A DNA stretch of 64,000 nucleotides from Bradyrhizobium aeschynomenes. Lineage in GTDB: Bacteria > Pseudomonadota > Alphaproteobacteria > Rhizobiales > Xanthobacteraceae. Position 1 is the first letter of the stretch. Each line of letters begins with the position of its first letter. The DNA lies in the NCBI RefSeq assembly GCF_013178945.1, contig NZ_JABFDM010000003.1, positions 62,001 to 126,000 on the forward strand. Reading direction: 5' to 3'. Made by a program: the position numbers and the translations under genes. The notes below the pieces were generated by a model, which worked only from the letters and a program-made list of their open reading frames with translations, ran no database searches and was not told the origin of the DNA. This document shows positions 26,345 to 36,429 of this stretch, one piece after another.

Positions 26345-29300
26345 TCAGGCGGAGTCTGCGACTCGCGTCGACGGCACACCGGCGACGAATCGGCCGAAGC
26401 GGAGCGCGAGCGTCGGCAGCACCAGCAGGTTCAGCGCCATCGAAGTCAGCAATCCGCCGAGGATGACGATGGCCATCGGGCCCTCGATCTCGCGGCCCGG
26501 CTCTCCGGCGCCGAGCGCGAGCGGCAGCAGGCCGAGGCCGGTCACCAGCGAGGTCATCAGGATCGGCACCAGGCGATCGGCGGCGCCGGCGATCGCCGTC
26601 TCCAGCCCCCAGCTTCGTCCTTCCTTGATGACCAGATGCTCGTAGTGCGAGATCATCAGGATCGAGTTGCGCAGCGCGATGCCGAACAGCGTGACGAAGC
26701 CGATCATCGATCCCAAGGACAGCACGCCTCCGGTCAATGCGACGGCGATGACGCCGCCGACGAAGGCGAAGGGCAGGTTGATCAGCACGAGCAGCAGGTT
26801 GCGCCAATGGCCGGTGACGAGGGACAGCAGCAGCACGATGCCGATCGTCGCCAGCAGCGAGTTCACCAGGAGGTCGCGCCGCGACTTGGCCTGGGCTTCG
26901 GCGGCGCCGGTGAACTCGACATGTGCGCCCGGCGGCAGCTCGACCTCCTTGGCGATCTTCCTCTTGGCCGCGGCGACGAAGGATTCGAGATCGCGCTCGG
27001 CCACGTTGGCGGTGACGGTCTGCACGCGCTGCCCGTTGCGGTGAAGCACGATGTATCGTCCCGCCGTGCCATAGACGTCGGCGACCTGCTTGAGAAGGAT
27101 GTACGCCCCGCTCGATGTCCGGATCGGCATGTTGCCGATGGCCGTCGGACGGGCGCTCGCATTGGGATCGAGCTTGACGATGACGTTGAAGACGACGTTG
27201 CCCTCATAGGCCTGTCCGACCACGTCGCCCTGATAGGCGGTGCGGATCAGCTCCAGCACCTCCACCGCGTCGAGACCCCAGGACTGCAGGTCGGTCGGGC
27301 GCAGGGTCACGTTGACCTGCGGCATGCCGGGCGGTGATTGCTGCTGGATGTCGATCGCGCCCCGGACCTCGCCGAGCTCGCGCGCGATGTCGCGCGCCGC
27401 ACGCTCGAGATCATCGAGATCGGGACCGTACACGTTGACGACGACGGCGGCATTGAAGCCGGACAGCGTCTCCTCGATGCGCTCCGTCAGGTAGGTCTTG
27501 ATCGACAGATTGATGCCGGCAAAGTTGCCGAGCGCGGCGCGAATGTGCTGCTCGGCGCGCTCCTGCTCGCTGCCGGACAGGCCGGGCTTCAGATCGACCT
27601 CGATCTCGCTGGAATGCGTGCCCGCGGTATCGACGCCTGCCTCGGCGCGACCGGCATGCTGGGCCACGCTGCGTACCTCGGGTACGTCGCGCAAGGCGTC
27701 TGCGATCAGCGTGCCGAGGCGCAGCGATTCATCGAGCGAAGTCCCGGGAAGTGTCGAGACATGAAGGATCAGGTGCCCCTCCCGCAGGTCCGGCAGGAAG
27801 GTGCCGCCGAAAAACGGCATCAGGCCGGCGCCTGCAGCTGTGATGAACACGGCGACCGCCATGACCAGCTTGGGAAAGCGGCTGAGCCGACGTAGCAGGC
27901 GCTCGTAGTGGCGGCGCGACCAGCGTACCAGGGGCGGCTCGCCGGCCTCGCCGCGCCGCTTGCGGCCGGTCAGCAGCAGCATCGACAGCGCCGGCGTGAC
28001 GGTCAACGCCACGACGAGCGAGGCCAGCACCGCCAGGATGTAGGCCATGCCGAGCGGACCGAACAGCCGGCCAGCGATTCCGGGCAGCGCGAGAATCGGC
28101 ACGAACACCAGGAGCACCGCGAAGGTCGCGTAGGCGACGGCGCTGCGCACCTCCATCATGGCATCATAGACGACGCGCGCCTCGTTGCGCGGCGCAGCCA
28201 AGCTCCCGTTCTCGCGTAGCCGGCGCGCGACATTCTCGACGCCGATCACGGCGTCGTCGACCACCTCGCCGATCGCGATCGCGAGGCCGCCGAGGGTCAT
28301 CGTATCCAGGCTCTGTCCCATCCAGTTCAGCGCCAGCACGGCCGAGAACAGCGACAGCGGGATGGCCGTGCAACTGATCACCGAGGTCCGCCAGTCGTAG
28401 AGGAACAGGAACAGCACGACGATGACGAGGGCCCCGCCGACCAGGAGCGCCAACAGCACGTTCTGGATCGCGGAGTCGATGAAGGTCGCGGGACGAAACA
28501 GGTCGGCATGCAGCCTGATCTTCTCGCTCTCCAGCGCCGGCCGCAGCTCCTGCAGGGCGGCCTCGACGCGCGCCGCGACGTTGCGCGTGTTGGCGCCGTA
28601 TTGCTGACTGATCATCATCATGATGCCGGGCTGGCCGTTGATCAGCGCGCCGCCGATCGGCGGTTCGGGCGCGTTCACGATCGTGGCGACGTCCCCGAGC
28701 ACGACGCTCGCGCCGCCCTGGTGCAGCAGCACGGTGCGGGCCAACTGCTCGGGCGTGAGCGATTGCCCCTGCGTCTGCAGGATCACGCGCTGATTGGCGG
28801 TGTCGACGAAGCCTGCGCCGCGGACGCCGGTGGCCTTGCGCGCCGCCGCCACGACGTCGTTCATGCCGACGCCGAAGCGGACCAGATCGTCGGAGCGCAC
28901 CTGCACCTGGAGTGACCGGATATCCCGTCCGTAGGTCGTCACCTGCGCGACGCCCGTGACGGCGAGCAGGCGCCGCGCCACCGTCCAGTCGGCGACGGTG
29001 CGCAAATCCATCAGCGAGCGCTGCTCGGAGGTGAGGCCGATCGCCAGCACCGTGCCTGCCGCGGGCACCAGCGGGGTCATCGCGGGGGCTCGCACGCCCT
29101 GCGGCAATCCGCTGCTGACGACAGCGAGCCGCTCCGTCACCAGCTGCCGCGCCCGGTAGACGTCGGTGCCCGGCTGGAAGATGACGGAAACGACGGACAG
29201 GCCCTGGATCGACGATGAGCGCATGCTCTCGACGCCGGCGAGACCGTTGATCGCGGTTTCGATAGGCTGGGTGACCAGTACCTCGACCTGCTCCGGACTA

Positions 29301-29500
29301 AGGCCGGGCGCCTCGGTCTGGATCGACACCTGCGGCGGCGCAAATTCTGGAAAGACGGCATATTTGGCGCTGCCGAGCGCAAAGACGCCATGGCCGAGGA
29401 TGGTGCAGGCAAGCGCCAGCATCATGCCGCGAAAGCGGATGGCGAACGAGATCAGCGCGGCCTGCGGCCCGGTCGCTGGCAAGCGAACGCCGTCAATCAT
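26345..29500 (-). CDS. RND efflux permease (HME/CusA-CzcA-like)
   Basis: 1051 residues from the ATG at 29500, overlapping the adaptor gene stop by 8 bases. Topology is the usual 12-helix RND: first helix ALACTILGHGVFALG, the porter region FAPPQVSIQTEAPGLSPEQVEVLVTQPIE, and TM4 with IAIGEVVDDAVIGVENVARRL, which carries the acidic proton-relay residues. The second half starts near RLSRFPKLVMAVAVFI and ends with another helix bundle. Porter-domain sequence is closest to the heavy-metal subgroup, but the typical metal-binding Met/Glu set is not obvious, so the substrate is open. No outer-membrane factor is adjacent. Confidence 0.85.
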   Translation of the reverse strand: MIDGVRLPATGPQAALISFAIRFRGMMLALACTILGHGVFALGSAKYAVFPEFAPPQVSIQTEAPGLSPEQVEVLVTQPIETAINGLAGVESMRSSSIQGLSVVSVIFQPGTDVYRARQLVTERLAVVSSGLPQGVRAPAMTPLVPAAGTVLAIGLTSEQRSLMDLRTVADWTVARRLLAVTGVAQVTTYGRDIRSLQVQVRSDDLVRFGVGMNDVVAAARKATGVRGAGFVDTANQRVILQTQGQSLTPEQLARTVLLHQGGASVVLGDVATIVNAPEPPIGGALINGQPGIMMMISQQYGANTRNVAARVEAALQELRPALESEKIRLHADLFRPATFIDSAIQNVLLALLVGGALVIVVLFLFLYDWRTSVISCTAIPLSLFSAVLALNWMGQSLDTMTLGGLAIAIGEVVDDAVIGVENVARRLRENGSLAAPRNEARVVYDAMMEVRSAVAYATFAVLLVFVPILALPGIAGRLFGPLGMAYILAVLASLVVALTVTPALSMLLLTGRKRRGEAGEPPLVRWSRRHYERLLRRLSRFPKLVMAVAVFITAAGAGLMPFFGGTFLPDLREGHLILHVSTLPGTSLDESLRLGTLIADALRDVPEVRSVAQHAGRAEAGVDTAGTHSSEIEVDLKPGLSGSEQERAEQHIRAALGNFAGINLSIKTYLTERIEETLSGFNAAVVVNVYGPDLDDLERAARDIARELGEVRGAIDIQQQSPPGMPQVNVTLRPTDLQSWGLDAVEVLELIRTAYQGDVVGQAYEGNVVFNVIVKLDPNASARPTAIGNMPIRTSSGAYILLKQVADVYGTAGRYIVLHRNGQRVQTVTANVAERDLESFVAAAKRKIAKEVELPPGAHVEFTGAAEAQAKSRRDLLVNSLLATIGIVLLLSLVTGHWRNLLLVLINLPFAFVGGVIAVALTGGVLSLGSMIGFVTLFGIALRNSILMISHYEHLVIKEGRSWGLETAIAGAADRLVPILMTSLVTGLGLLPLALGAGEPGREIEGPMAIVILGGLLTSMALNLLVLPTLALRFGRFVAGVPSTRVADSA

Positions 29501-30497
29501 CGTCGCCGCCGCCGCGCAGCTCGCTCTTGGCTTCCTCGGACAACAAGACCTGTGCGCCGCGGAGCACGATCTCGGAGCCCGGAGGAATGTCCTGCACGAC
29601 GTAGTCGTCATCGGAGACCGGCTGGTCGGTGCGGATCGGATGCCGCTTGAAGGTCTCGGGGCCGGCGCGCAGATAGACCCAGGCGCGGCCCTGCCATTGC
29701 ACGATCGCGGTGTCCTCGACGAACACGCCGGCGTAGGACTTGCCTGAGGGGACGTATGCCGTCGTGTTCATGCCCGGCAGCAGCCCGGTGTCGCCGCCCG
29801 CGATGAAGTAGTAGCTCAGGCCCTGGATGCGCGGGTCGGTGCGCGGGGCCGGCGACAGATAGCGCAGGTCGACGTTGGCCGTGCGGGTCGGCGCCTGCGC
29901 AAGCGCTGAGCGCGGCGGCCCGCCCAAGGTCACGCCCGGCGGCAGCGTGACCTGCACCAGCAGCTGCTCGCGTTCGATCAGCTGCACGACCTGCTTCGAG
30001 CGCTCGATGACCCCCTTCCCGATCACCGGGCCCCATTCCTGCCGCGCGGTCGCCATCAGCGTCTTCACCTGCGAGTCGGCGGCGGCGAGCGCGGCCTGCT
30101 CGGTGCGGAACGTGCCCTCCGCAGCTTCGGCATCCTTCTTCGGCATCGCTGCCGATTGCACGAGGTCGCGGGCGCGCTCGTAGGCAAGCCTGGCCACATC
30201 GAGCCTCGCCTGCGCCGTCTGCAACTGGGCCTGGGCGTTGGCGTAGTTGTTGGTGAGCTCGGTCAGCCTGGCGACGTCCAGAACCGTGCCGTAGGCGCGA
30301 AACTGCTCGGGGTGGGATTCCGCCGCGAGCACGGCCGTTTGCAGTCCGACCTGCTTTTGTTGCGTTGCGGAAAGCTTGATGGTGGCCGGCTCACGGCCCG
30401 CAGTTTCGGCCCACAGCGGCACGCTCCAGGCCCAACTGATCAACGTGAACAGGATCGCACCGCATGCGGCGACAGCTCTCATCGGATGCCAAACCAT
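29493..30497 (-). CDS. RND periplasmic adaptor (membrane-fusion) protein
   Basis: 334 residues; signal peptide or anchor in residues 1-31, then the adaptor fold: TIKLSATQQKQVGLQTAVL, a helical hairpin (NNYANAQAQLQTAQARLDVARLAYERARDLVQ and EAAEGTFRTEQAALAAADSQV), and the beta-barrel ending LLPGMNTTAYVPSG and VVQDIPPGSEIVLRG. It would link the RND pump encoded by the overlapping downstream gene to an outer-membrane channel. An ATG at 30482 (MRAVAACG) would give a cleaner signal peptide. Confidence 0.8.
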   Translation of the reverse strand: MVWHPMRAVAACGAILFTLISWAWSVPLWAETAGREPATIKLSATQQKQVGLQTAVLAAESHPEQFRAYGTVLDVARLTELTNNYANAQAQLQTAQARLDVARLAYERARDLVQSAAMPKKDAEAAEGTFRTEQAALAAADSQVKTLMATARQEWGPVIGKGVIERSKQVVQLIEREQLLVQVTLPPGVTLGGPPRSALAQAPTRTANVDLRYLSPAPRTDPRIQGLSYYFIAGGDTGLLPGMNTTAYVPSGKSYAGVFVEDTAIVQWQGRAWVYLRAGPETFKRHPIRTDQPVSDDDYVVQDIPPGSEIVLRGAQVLLSEEAKSELRGGGDDD

Positions 30498-31158
30498 GCA
30501 GTGCCGGCCCGTCGATCGGGGATCGTCTGGACGACGTTATTGTCGTTGCAACAACAGCTACTTCAGCTTTTGAGGTGTTTCAAGCAGCGCCGTCCGCGGG
30601 CACGTATCCGACTGCGCTGCTCGCGCGGGGAGGACGTGGTGGGGCGATCCTTTGCAATCCGGCCGCATGCGCGGCACGTTCAGGGCAAGACATGGGCCGG
30701 AGCCTTGCCGCGGCGTGGAGATCGGGTGTCGAACGGGCGTCCGCATATTTCTTCTTGAGCGTTAGAAGTATTCTTAGACATGTTCTACCGTATTCGCGCG
30801 CGAGCGGCGCCGGGCGCGCGCCTCGCCTCGGCGGCTCGACGAAAAGCCGAGGACTAGCCGTCCCTTACGCACGCTTTTGATCATCGACTAATCCGGGACT
30901 TTTTCCCGATTCCCCCGCGAGACCGAGAACCGTCACATTCATCTACCTGTCGGGTCATTGATGTGACCTACCTTCGCCATACGCCTCCGCAACGAGTCGG
31001 ATGTTCCATCGACGTTGCAGCGAGGAAAGCTTGTCCAGACTGATCCCACTCTCCGATCGCCCGGCGCGCCGTGATCACGGCCGGGGCCATCCTTGTCGGT
31101 CAGCCTCGCGCCGAGCCGGAGCCGGCGTTGCGGCCCAGCTGAGAGGGGGATCTGCACG
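30498..31158. other. Intergenic stretch, probable divergent promoter region
   Basis: About 660 bases between the divergent RND adaptor gene and the giant pseudo-helicase gene. It includes a lower-GC patch (30735-30800, with TTCTTCTTGAGCG and TTAGAAGTATTCTTAGACATG) that could hold promoters. Short frames cross it, but none has coding features. No tRNA or ncRNA was recognised. Confidence 0.45.
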
Positions 31159-34100
31159 ATGAGCCATCCAGTGCACGTACGACCGAATGAGGCGAAGGCG
31201 CTCGACCGCACCGCGTCGATCGGATCCGATCATGGCATGAGGCTGCTCGGCGCTCTCGGGGCCTCCGCAGCGGAGAGCGAGGCGCCGCCGGTTGCCTGGG
31301 AGACGCACGCCGGCGAGGAGCTCGGCACGGGAGCGTCCACCGAGCCGCTGCAGGACGTCCTCGGCAGCCTGACCGAAATCATTCGCTCCAGCGGATCTCC
31401 TGGCGACCGGCAGCCGGATCATCCGTTCGCCGATGATCATGGCCTGTCGCTCGATCAGGAGGAGCTGCTGGGACTGCCGGGAGTCGTGCTGAACACGTTC
31501 GACGTCGACGGTCCGGTGTGGCTCGCCGTCGAGGCGCTTGCTGCGACCGAGCCGCCGGCCGTCGATGCCGATCTCGACGCCTGGGTCGAGCTGTCGTCCG
31601 ATCCGGACCGGCGTCCATCGCCGCGCGAGAGCATTCAGATCACGGTCGACGAGATCGAGAAGAATCGCCTCACCTTTGCGCGCCATGCGCGACCCGAGGA
31701 TTTCTCGCCAGCCAACACGCTCGGTGCGTGGACCGGACGGCTGCGCCTGGAGCTGCGCCCGGACCTCGTCCAGCGGATCGAGCGCTACGTCAATGGGGCC
31801 TGGACCGCCTGGGCCGACACCGAGCGCACCCGGCGTCGCACCATGGCGATCCATCAGCGGTTGCGCGACATGGCCGCGAGGTCCGGTGCCGATCGGGCCA
31901 CGGAGATCAGCTGGGGCATCGCGCTGTCGTCGTGGCGGCATGGCGGGCGCGAATTCGAGGCTCCGCTGCTCGGGCGCTCGGTCGAGATCGAGATCATCGA
32001 ACGTCCCGACCCCGAGGTCAGGGTGCGTCCGCGCTTCGCCGGCGCAACCGTCAATCTCAAGGCCCTCGATGCAGTCGCTCCCAACGCCGCGCTTGCCTTG
32101 CGCGACAAATCCGAGGGCCTGATCGATGCGCTGGAGGAGCGCGGCGAGCTGTCGCCGTTCATGCCAATCAGCCTCGACCAGATCCTGGACGCCGTAGGTG
32201 TGCACCTCGGCCATAGGCCGTCGCGGACTCCTGAAGGCGCGGAGGCCGCCGAAGCGGCGATCTCGAGCGGACGCTGGGTGATCTCGGTGCGGCAGCGGCC
32301 GGAAAGCCTCGCGCTCCGCGACATCGAATGCCTCAAGACTGCCATCGAGCATGCGCCGCAAAGCGAGTGCTGTCTGTCGACGGCGGTGAGCGCGCTGCTG
32401 ACGCAGCCCGACGGACGAGCGCCCGCAGTCGCCCGCCGGCATCTCTCCAGCATCGTCGGGGGTCCGATCGACATTGCGCCTGCTCCGAAACCCGCGCCAG
32501 TCGAGCACGGCGATCTGTTCTTTCCCTTGCCGGCTGCCGAGGAGGACGCCGAGGTCGTGCGCGAGCTCACCCGGCTCGACGGCGTGGTGGTGCAGTCGGG
32601 CGCACGCGAGGATCGGATCGCGGCGGTCGTCAACGTGGTGTGTCACCATCTCGCGCTCGGTGCGCGCGTCCTCGTCGTGTCGAGGGACGAGACGGCGCTC
32701 TCTCTGCTGCACCAGCGACTGCCGTCCGGCATCCGCGAGCTGACCGTCAGCTCGACCGGCTCCGACAAGGATGTGCTGAGAAAAGCCGAAGCGTTGGCCG
32801 GCCGGCTGCAGTCGATCGTCGACACCACCAACCTGCGCGATCACGTCGGTCAGATCGGGCGGCTGGAGCGTGACATCATTTCGAAGCGGACGCAGATCGC
32901 CTCGCTCGACGATGAGATCGCCGACATCGTCAGGCGCAATCTGCGGCTCGCCGGCGGCTTGCCCGAGCTGCCATTCGAGTTGTTCGAGGGGCTGATCGGC
33001 GAGCACGATCTGCATCGCTGGTTCACCGATCGTCCGAAGCGGCTGCTCGCCGGCTCCGACCCGCTGGTCGTGGCGGTCGACAAGGCACGCGAGGCGCGGC
33101 TGCGCCTCGGAAAGCGTCTCGAGCACATCGACGACGACTTGCCGGAGGTCTCGGCGCTGCCGGATGCGGCAACGATCCTGCGCCTGCATGAGGAGCTGCG
33201 ACAGCAGGCCGGCCCGGCTTCAGATGACGGCCGCGACGAGGATCTGGCGCTCGACGCGATCGCGACCTTCGGGCTCGATGCCACCAACCGTCTGGCGGCC
33301 GACCTCGACGCGCTGGTGGCCGGTCATCGCGCCATTGCGGACGAGCCCTGGCTGGCACGGCTGTCGCCGCTCGGAACCCCAAGAGCCGATGGTTCTGTCG
33401 GCCTCGACAAGGTCGTGGGCTGGGCGCGGGACGCTTCCTTCCAGCTGTCGCGGAGCACCGAATTTGCCAAGCGGCAGGTGCAGGCGCCGGTCGAGGCGTT
33501 CACGAGGCGCGACGCGATCCGCGTCGTCGAGCGGCTCGCGGCCGGCGAGAAGCCGTTCGCGCGGTTCTCGCCGTCGCGGCGGGGTCTCAAGGCTGCGGTC
33601 GATGCGATCACGCTGGACGGGGTTGCTCCGTCGACGCTGGCCGACTGGCAGTATATCGGGCGTTTCTTGCTGTGGCGCCATGAGCTGCATGGGCTCCGCT
33701 CGCGATGGACGTCGATTGCGACGAAGATCGACGCACCGGCGATCCAGCTCGAATCGGCGCGGGCGTTCGACGATATCGAGCGCATCGTCAAGGGCATCGA
33801 GGCGGCGATCGTGACTGCGGCGCTCGCGGTCCGCAACGTCATGGATGCCTGCCGCAAGCTGTCGATGCAGGACAGCGAGGTCAATGCGATGCTGGCCGAC
33901 GTGCAGCGGCCGACCGCGTTCGGCGCGGCGATCCGGAGCATCATGAAGCGGGTCTCCGGGCCGCTGGTCGAGCTTGCGCATCTCGGAGAGTTGTTTGCCG
34001 GCGCGGGCGGGCTCGCTGCCGTCGTGCAGGCGGATGTGCTCTCGCGGGTTGGCGACGCCGAGGCGGACGCTCGCGAGCTCGAAGTCGGCTGGACCGCCAT

Positions 34101-36390
34101 TCTGGCTTCGATCGACGAGATCCGCGCCGCGCGCGCGGACTACGAACTGATCAGGACGGCGTGCCGCCTGGCGATCGCCGCGGGCGCACCGAAGCTGGCA
34201 GATCGGCTGCGGGCGGTGCCGACGGCAAATGCCGACGAGGATGCAAAGCTCCCGGAATGGGTGACGGCCTGGAATTGGGCCGTGCTGATGCGGATCGAAA
34301 GTCCCGAGGAGCGACAGCTGCTGCACGATCTCGCCGCGCAGCGCCTGCGCCTGGAAAAGCGGTCACTTGCCCTGTTCGAAGTGGTGATCAGCGCCCGCAT
34401 GTCGCTCGGCATCGCGCAGAACGCCAGTGGCGCGGTCAGGCAGTCGCTGAGGCGGTTCAGGGACACGATGCAGAAGATGGCCTCGGCGTGCTCCGGCCCG
34501 ACCGCGCGGCGTCTTCGCTTCGCCGCGCGCAAATCTCTGGACGGCTGGCTCGAGGAGATTCCCTGCCATGTGATGCCTGCGTGGCGCGTCGCCGAGCTGC
34601 TTCCGGCGAGGATCGGCACCTTCGATCTGCTCGTCGTCGATCATGCGTCGCGCTCCGATCTGCGCGAGCTGACGGCCATGCTGCGCGCCCGCAAGGTTCT
34701 GGTCAGCGACGAACGCCGCGACGCGGTGCAGGCCGAGGCCGGCCGCAGCGATCGTCTCATCGGTCGCGAAACGAAGTCCCGGCGCGGCATTCCCTCCGCG
34801 CTGCGCCGGCTGCTGTTGCCCGATGCCTCGCTGCGCGATCTCGCCGAGATTCTGTTCCCGGATCGCATCATCGAGCTCCGCCCGCGTCCTGCTGCCGTCG
34901 ATGCGGCCTCGGTCGCGGCTCCGCCGCGGCCGGTCACCGCCAGGCCAGCCGAAGCGCGGGTCCCCGAGCCGCCGCGGACGGCTCGCGGGCCTGCTCCGGT
35001 GCCGAAGCGGCAGGCGCCGCCGCGGCCGCTGAGCGCGACGCATACGCTGGAGGAGGAGATTGCCACCGTCGCCAAATATCTGTCGATGGCTCGCCGCTCC
35101 GGGGCCGACGACGCCATGGGCGCGGCCACAACAGGCGATCGTCCGGCGCTGCAACGATCGGCCGCCCGCACGGCTCCGCCGAAATCCGCGCCCGCGTCCG
35201 CGAGCAACGTCGCGATCAAGTCGTCGCCGGTCTCCTCGCCGGAGATCCGGGTGCTGCGCCGGCGGCCGCCGCGTGCGCCAGCTCCCGAAGCCGTCGCTCC
35301 GCCTGCACCGCCGGAGCTGCCGCCTGCCGTCGCAGCTCTCGATCAGGCCGTGCCCCGCGTCAGCCCCGTCGTCGAAGCGCCGACGGTGCTCGTCGACGAG
35401 CCGGTGCAGATGCCGCACCGTGATGTCGAAGAGAAGGTGGTGGCAGCAGTGATCGAGGTGCCGCCCACCAGCGCAGAGCCGGCCAGGCCGGCCGTTGTCG
35501 CTGCACCGCCGGCGCCTCCGGCCGTTGCGGCGGAGGAAATCAAGATCCATCCGTCACTGGTCGAGATGGCCTTCAAATCTGCAGAAGCCAGTGCGTTGCC
35601 GCGCCGGCGCCTGCCGAGCCGTCGCGTGATGGCCGTTGCCGCGGCCGGACTGCTCGCCATCGTCGGTGCGGCCGTGTCCTGGGAGCGCGCCTCCGAATGG
35701 GCTCAGGTCTCGCTGAGCGGCGCGACCGCGGCGTCGGCTCTGCCGAACGAGCAGGGCCCCCGCAAGGTCAACGCCGAGCGGATCATGCCGGACGGCCAGC
35801 CGGTGGTTGCCGCTGCCGCCGAGGAGCATGCCACGGTCGGCATGAGCGTGCCGGTCAGCACGCCGGCGAAGGCGTATCTCTACCATGAGGATCCGCAGGA
35901 TCCGAAGGGCAAGCGCTTTGCCGGCAAGGTCATCTGGTCGATCGAGCAGAGCAAGGGACCGCGGCTCGATGCCTCGCCTTCGATCAAGGGCGAGATCGAT
36001 ATCGAGAACGGTACGAAGGTCACGGTCTCGCTGCGGCGGAATGCCGAGCTGGAGCTGCCAGCGAGCCATGTCATGGAGCTGAGATTCGATTGGGCCGATC
36101 AGGCCGTGACCGGTCTGACCAGCATGAGAGGCATCGGGCTGAAGGGCGAGGAGGCCGAGCGCGGCACGGCGCTGGTCACCCAGACCGCCAAAGTGACGCC
36201 GAAATACTTCATGGTCGCATTGTCCGCCAACGACGTGGATGCGAAGCGCAACCTCATGCTGCTGAAGGGCAAGCAGTGGTTCGACATCCCGATCGTCTAC
36301 GAGGGCGGCAGCCGGGCGCTGCTGTCGATCGAGAAGGGCACCGAGGGCGACCGGGTCTTCAAGGACGCCTTCGCCAGCTGGGGTCAGTAA
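31159..36390 (+). CDS. Giant membrane protein: degenerate SF1 helicase fused to exported C-terminal domain
   Basis: 1743 residues from the ATG at 31159 (GAGAGGGGGA upstream). Residues ~110-460 match the N-terminal region of large SF1 helicase-like proteins (WVELSSDPDRRPSPRESIQ, ISWGIALSSWR), leading to LFFPLPAAEEDAEVV and the Walker A position. There GPPGTGKT is replaced without gaps by SGAREDRI (Q479-S-G-A-R-E-D-R486). A long helical insert follows. Walker B reads FDLLVVDHASRSD (D1161-H1162 for DE), and motif III's GD..Q reads SDERR. After SLRDLAEILFPDRIIEL (~1224) the second RecA domain is missing. Instead come ~240 Pro/Ala-rich residues, one membrane helix (~1490-1511) and a C-terminal domain, probably periplasmic, with KAYLYHEDPQDPKGKRF, LPASHVMELRF and KQWFDIPIVYEGG. 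ATP hydrolysis and helicase activity are very unlikely. It heads a three-gene operon with a SUMF1-like and a DUF4399 protein. Function unknown. Confidence 0.8.
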   Translation: MSHPVHVRPNEAKALDRTASIGSDHGMRLLGALGASAAESEAPPVAWETHAGEELGTGASTEPLQDVLGSLTEIIRSSGSPGDRQPDHPFADDHGLSLDQEELLGLPGVVLNTFDVDGPVWLAVEALAATEPPAVDADLDAWVELSSDPDRRPSPRESIQITVDEIEKNRLTFARHARPEDFSPANTLGAWTGRLRLELRPDLVQRIERYVNGAWTAWADTERTRRRTMAIHQRLRDMAARSGADRATEISWGIALSSWRHGGREFEAPLLGRSVEIEIIERPDPEVRVRPRFAGATVNLKALDAVAPNAALALRDKSEGLIDALEERGELSPFMPISLDQILDAVGVHLGHRPSRTPEGAEAAEAAISSGRWVISVRQRPESLALRDIECLKTAIEHAPQSECCLSTAVSALLTQPDGRAPAVARRHLSSIVGGPIDIAPAPKPAPVEHGDLFFPLPAAEEDAEVVRELTRLDGVVVQSGAREDRIAAVVNVVCHHLALGARVLVVSRDETALSLLHQRLPSGIRELTVSSTGSDKDVLRKAEALAGRLQSIVDTTNLRDHVGQIGRLERDIISKRTQIASLDDEIADIVRRNLRLAGGLPELPFELFEGLIGEHDLHRWFTDRPKRLLAGSDPLVVAVDKAREARLRLGKRLEHIDDDLPEVSALPDAATILRLHEELRQQAGPASDDGRDEDLALDAIATFGLDATNRLAADLDALVAGHRAIADEPWLARLSPLGTPRADGSVGLDKVVGWARDASFQLSRSTEFAKRQVQAPVEAFTRRDAIRVVERLAAGEKPFARFSPSRRGLKAAVDAITLDGVAPSTLADWQYIGRFLLWRHELHGLRSRWTSIATKIDAPAIQLESARAFDDIERIVKGIEAAIVTAALAVRNVMDACRKLSMQDSEVNAMLADVQRPTAFGAAIRSIMKRVSGPLVELAHLGELFAGAGGLAAVVQADVLSRVGDAEADARELEVGWTAILASIDEIRAARADYELIRTACRLAIAAGAPKLADRLRAVPTANADEDAKLPEWVTAWNWAVLMRIESPEERQLLHDLAAQRLRLEKRSLALFEVVISARMSLGIAQNASGAVRQSLRRFRDTMQKMASACSGPTARRLRFAARKSLDGWLEEIPCHVMPAWRVAELLPARIGTFDLLVVDHASRSDLRELTAMLRARKVLVSDERRDAVQAEAGRSDRLIGRETKSRRGIPSALRRLLLPDASLRDLAEILFPDRIIELRPRPAAVDAASVAAPPRPVTARPAEARVPEPPRTARGPAPVPKRQAPPRPLSATHTLEEEIATVAKYLSMARRSGADDAMGAATTGDRPALQRSAARTAPPKSAPASASNVAIKSSPVSSPEIRVLRRRPPRAPAPEAVAPPAPPELPPAVAALDQAVPRVSPVVEAPTVLVDEPVQMPHRDVEEKVVAAVIEVPPTSAEPARPAVVAAPPAPPAVAAEEIKIHPSLVEMAFKSAEASALPRRRLPSRRVMAVAAAGLLAIVGAAVSWERASEWAQVSLSGATAASALPNEQGPRKVNAERIMPDGQPVVAAAAEEHATVGMSVPVSTPAKAYLYHEDPQDPKGKRFAGKVIWSIEQSKGPRLDASPSIKGEIDIENGTKVTVSLRRNAELELPASHVMELRFDWADQAVTGLTSMRGIGLKGEEAERGTALVTQTAKVTPKYFMVALSANDVDAKRNLMLLKGKQWFDIPIVYEGGSRALLSIEKGTEGDRVFKDAFASWGQ

Positions 36391-36429
36391 TCGGCAGAGG
36401 GCTTGGCAGCGTCAGCAGACGAGGACGGC

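Noticed and set aside
30464..30880. Plus-strand frame of 138 codons upstream of the giant gene
   Set aside because: Overlaps the start of the adaptor gene on the other strand, with no ribosome site or protein-like pattern; judged a chance frame.
31159..36390. Active SF1 helicase defence protein
   Set aside because: Walker A, Walker B and motif III are substituted and the second RecA domain is missing, so ATP-driven activity is not supported.
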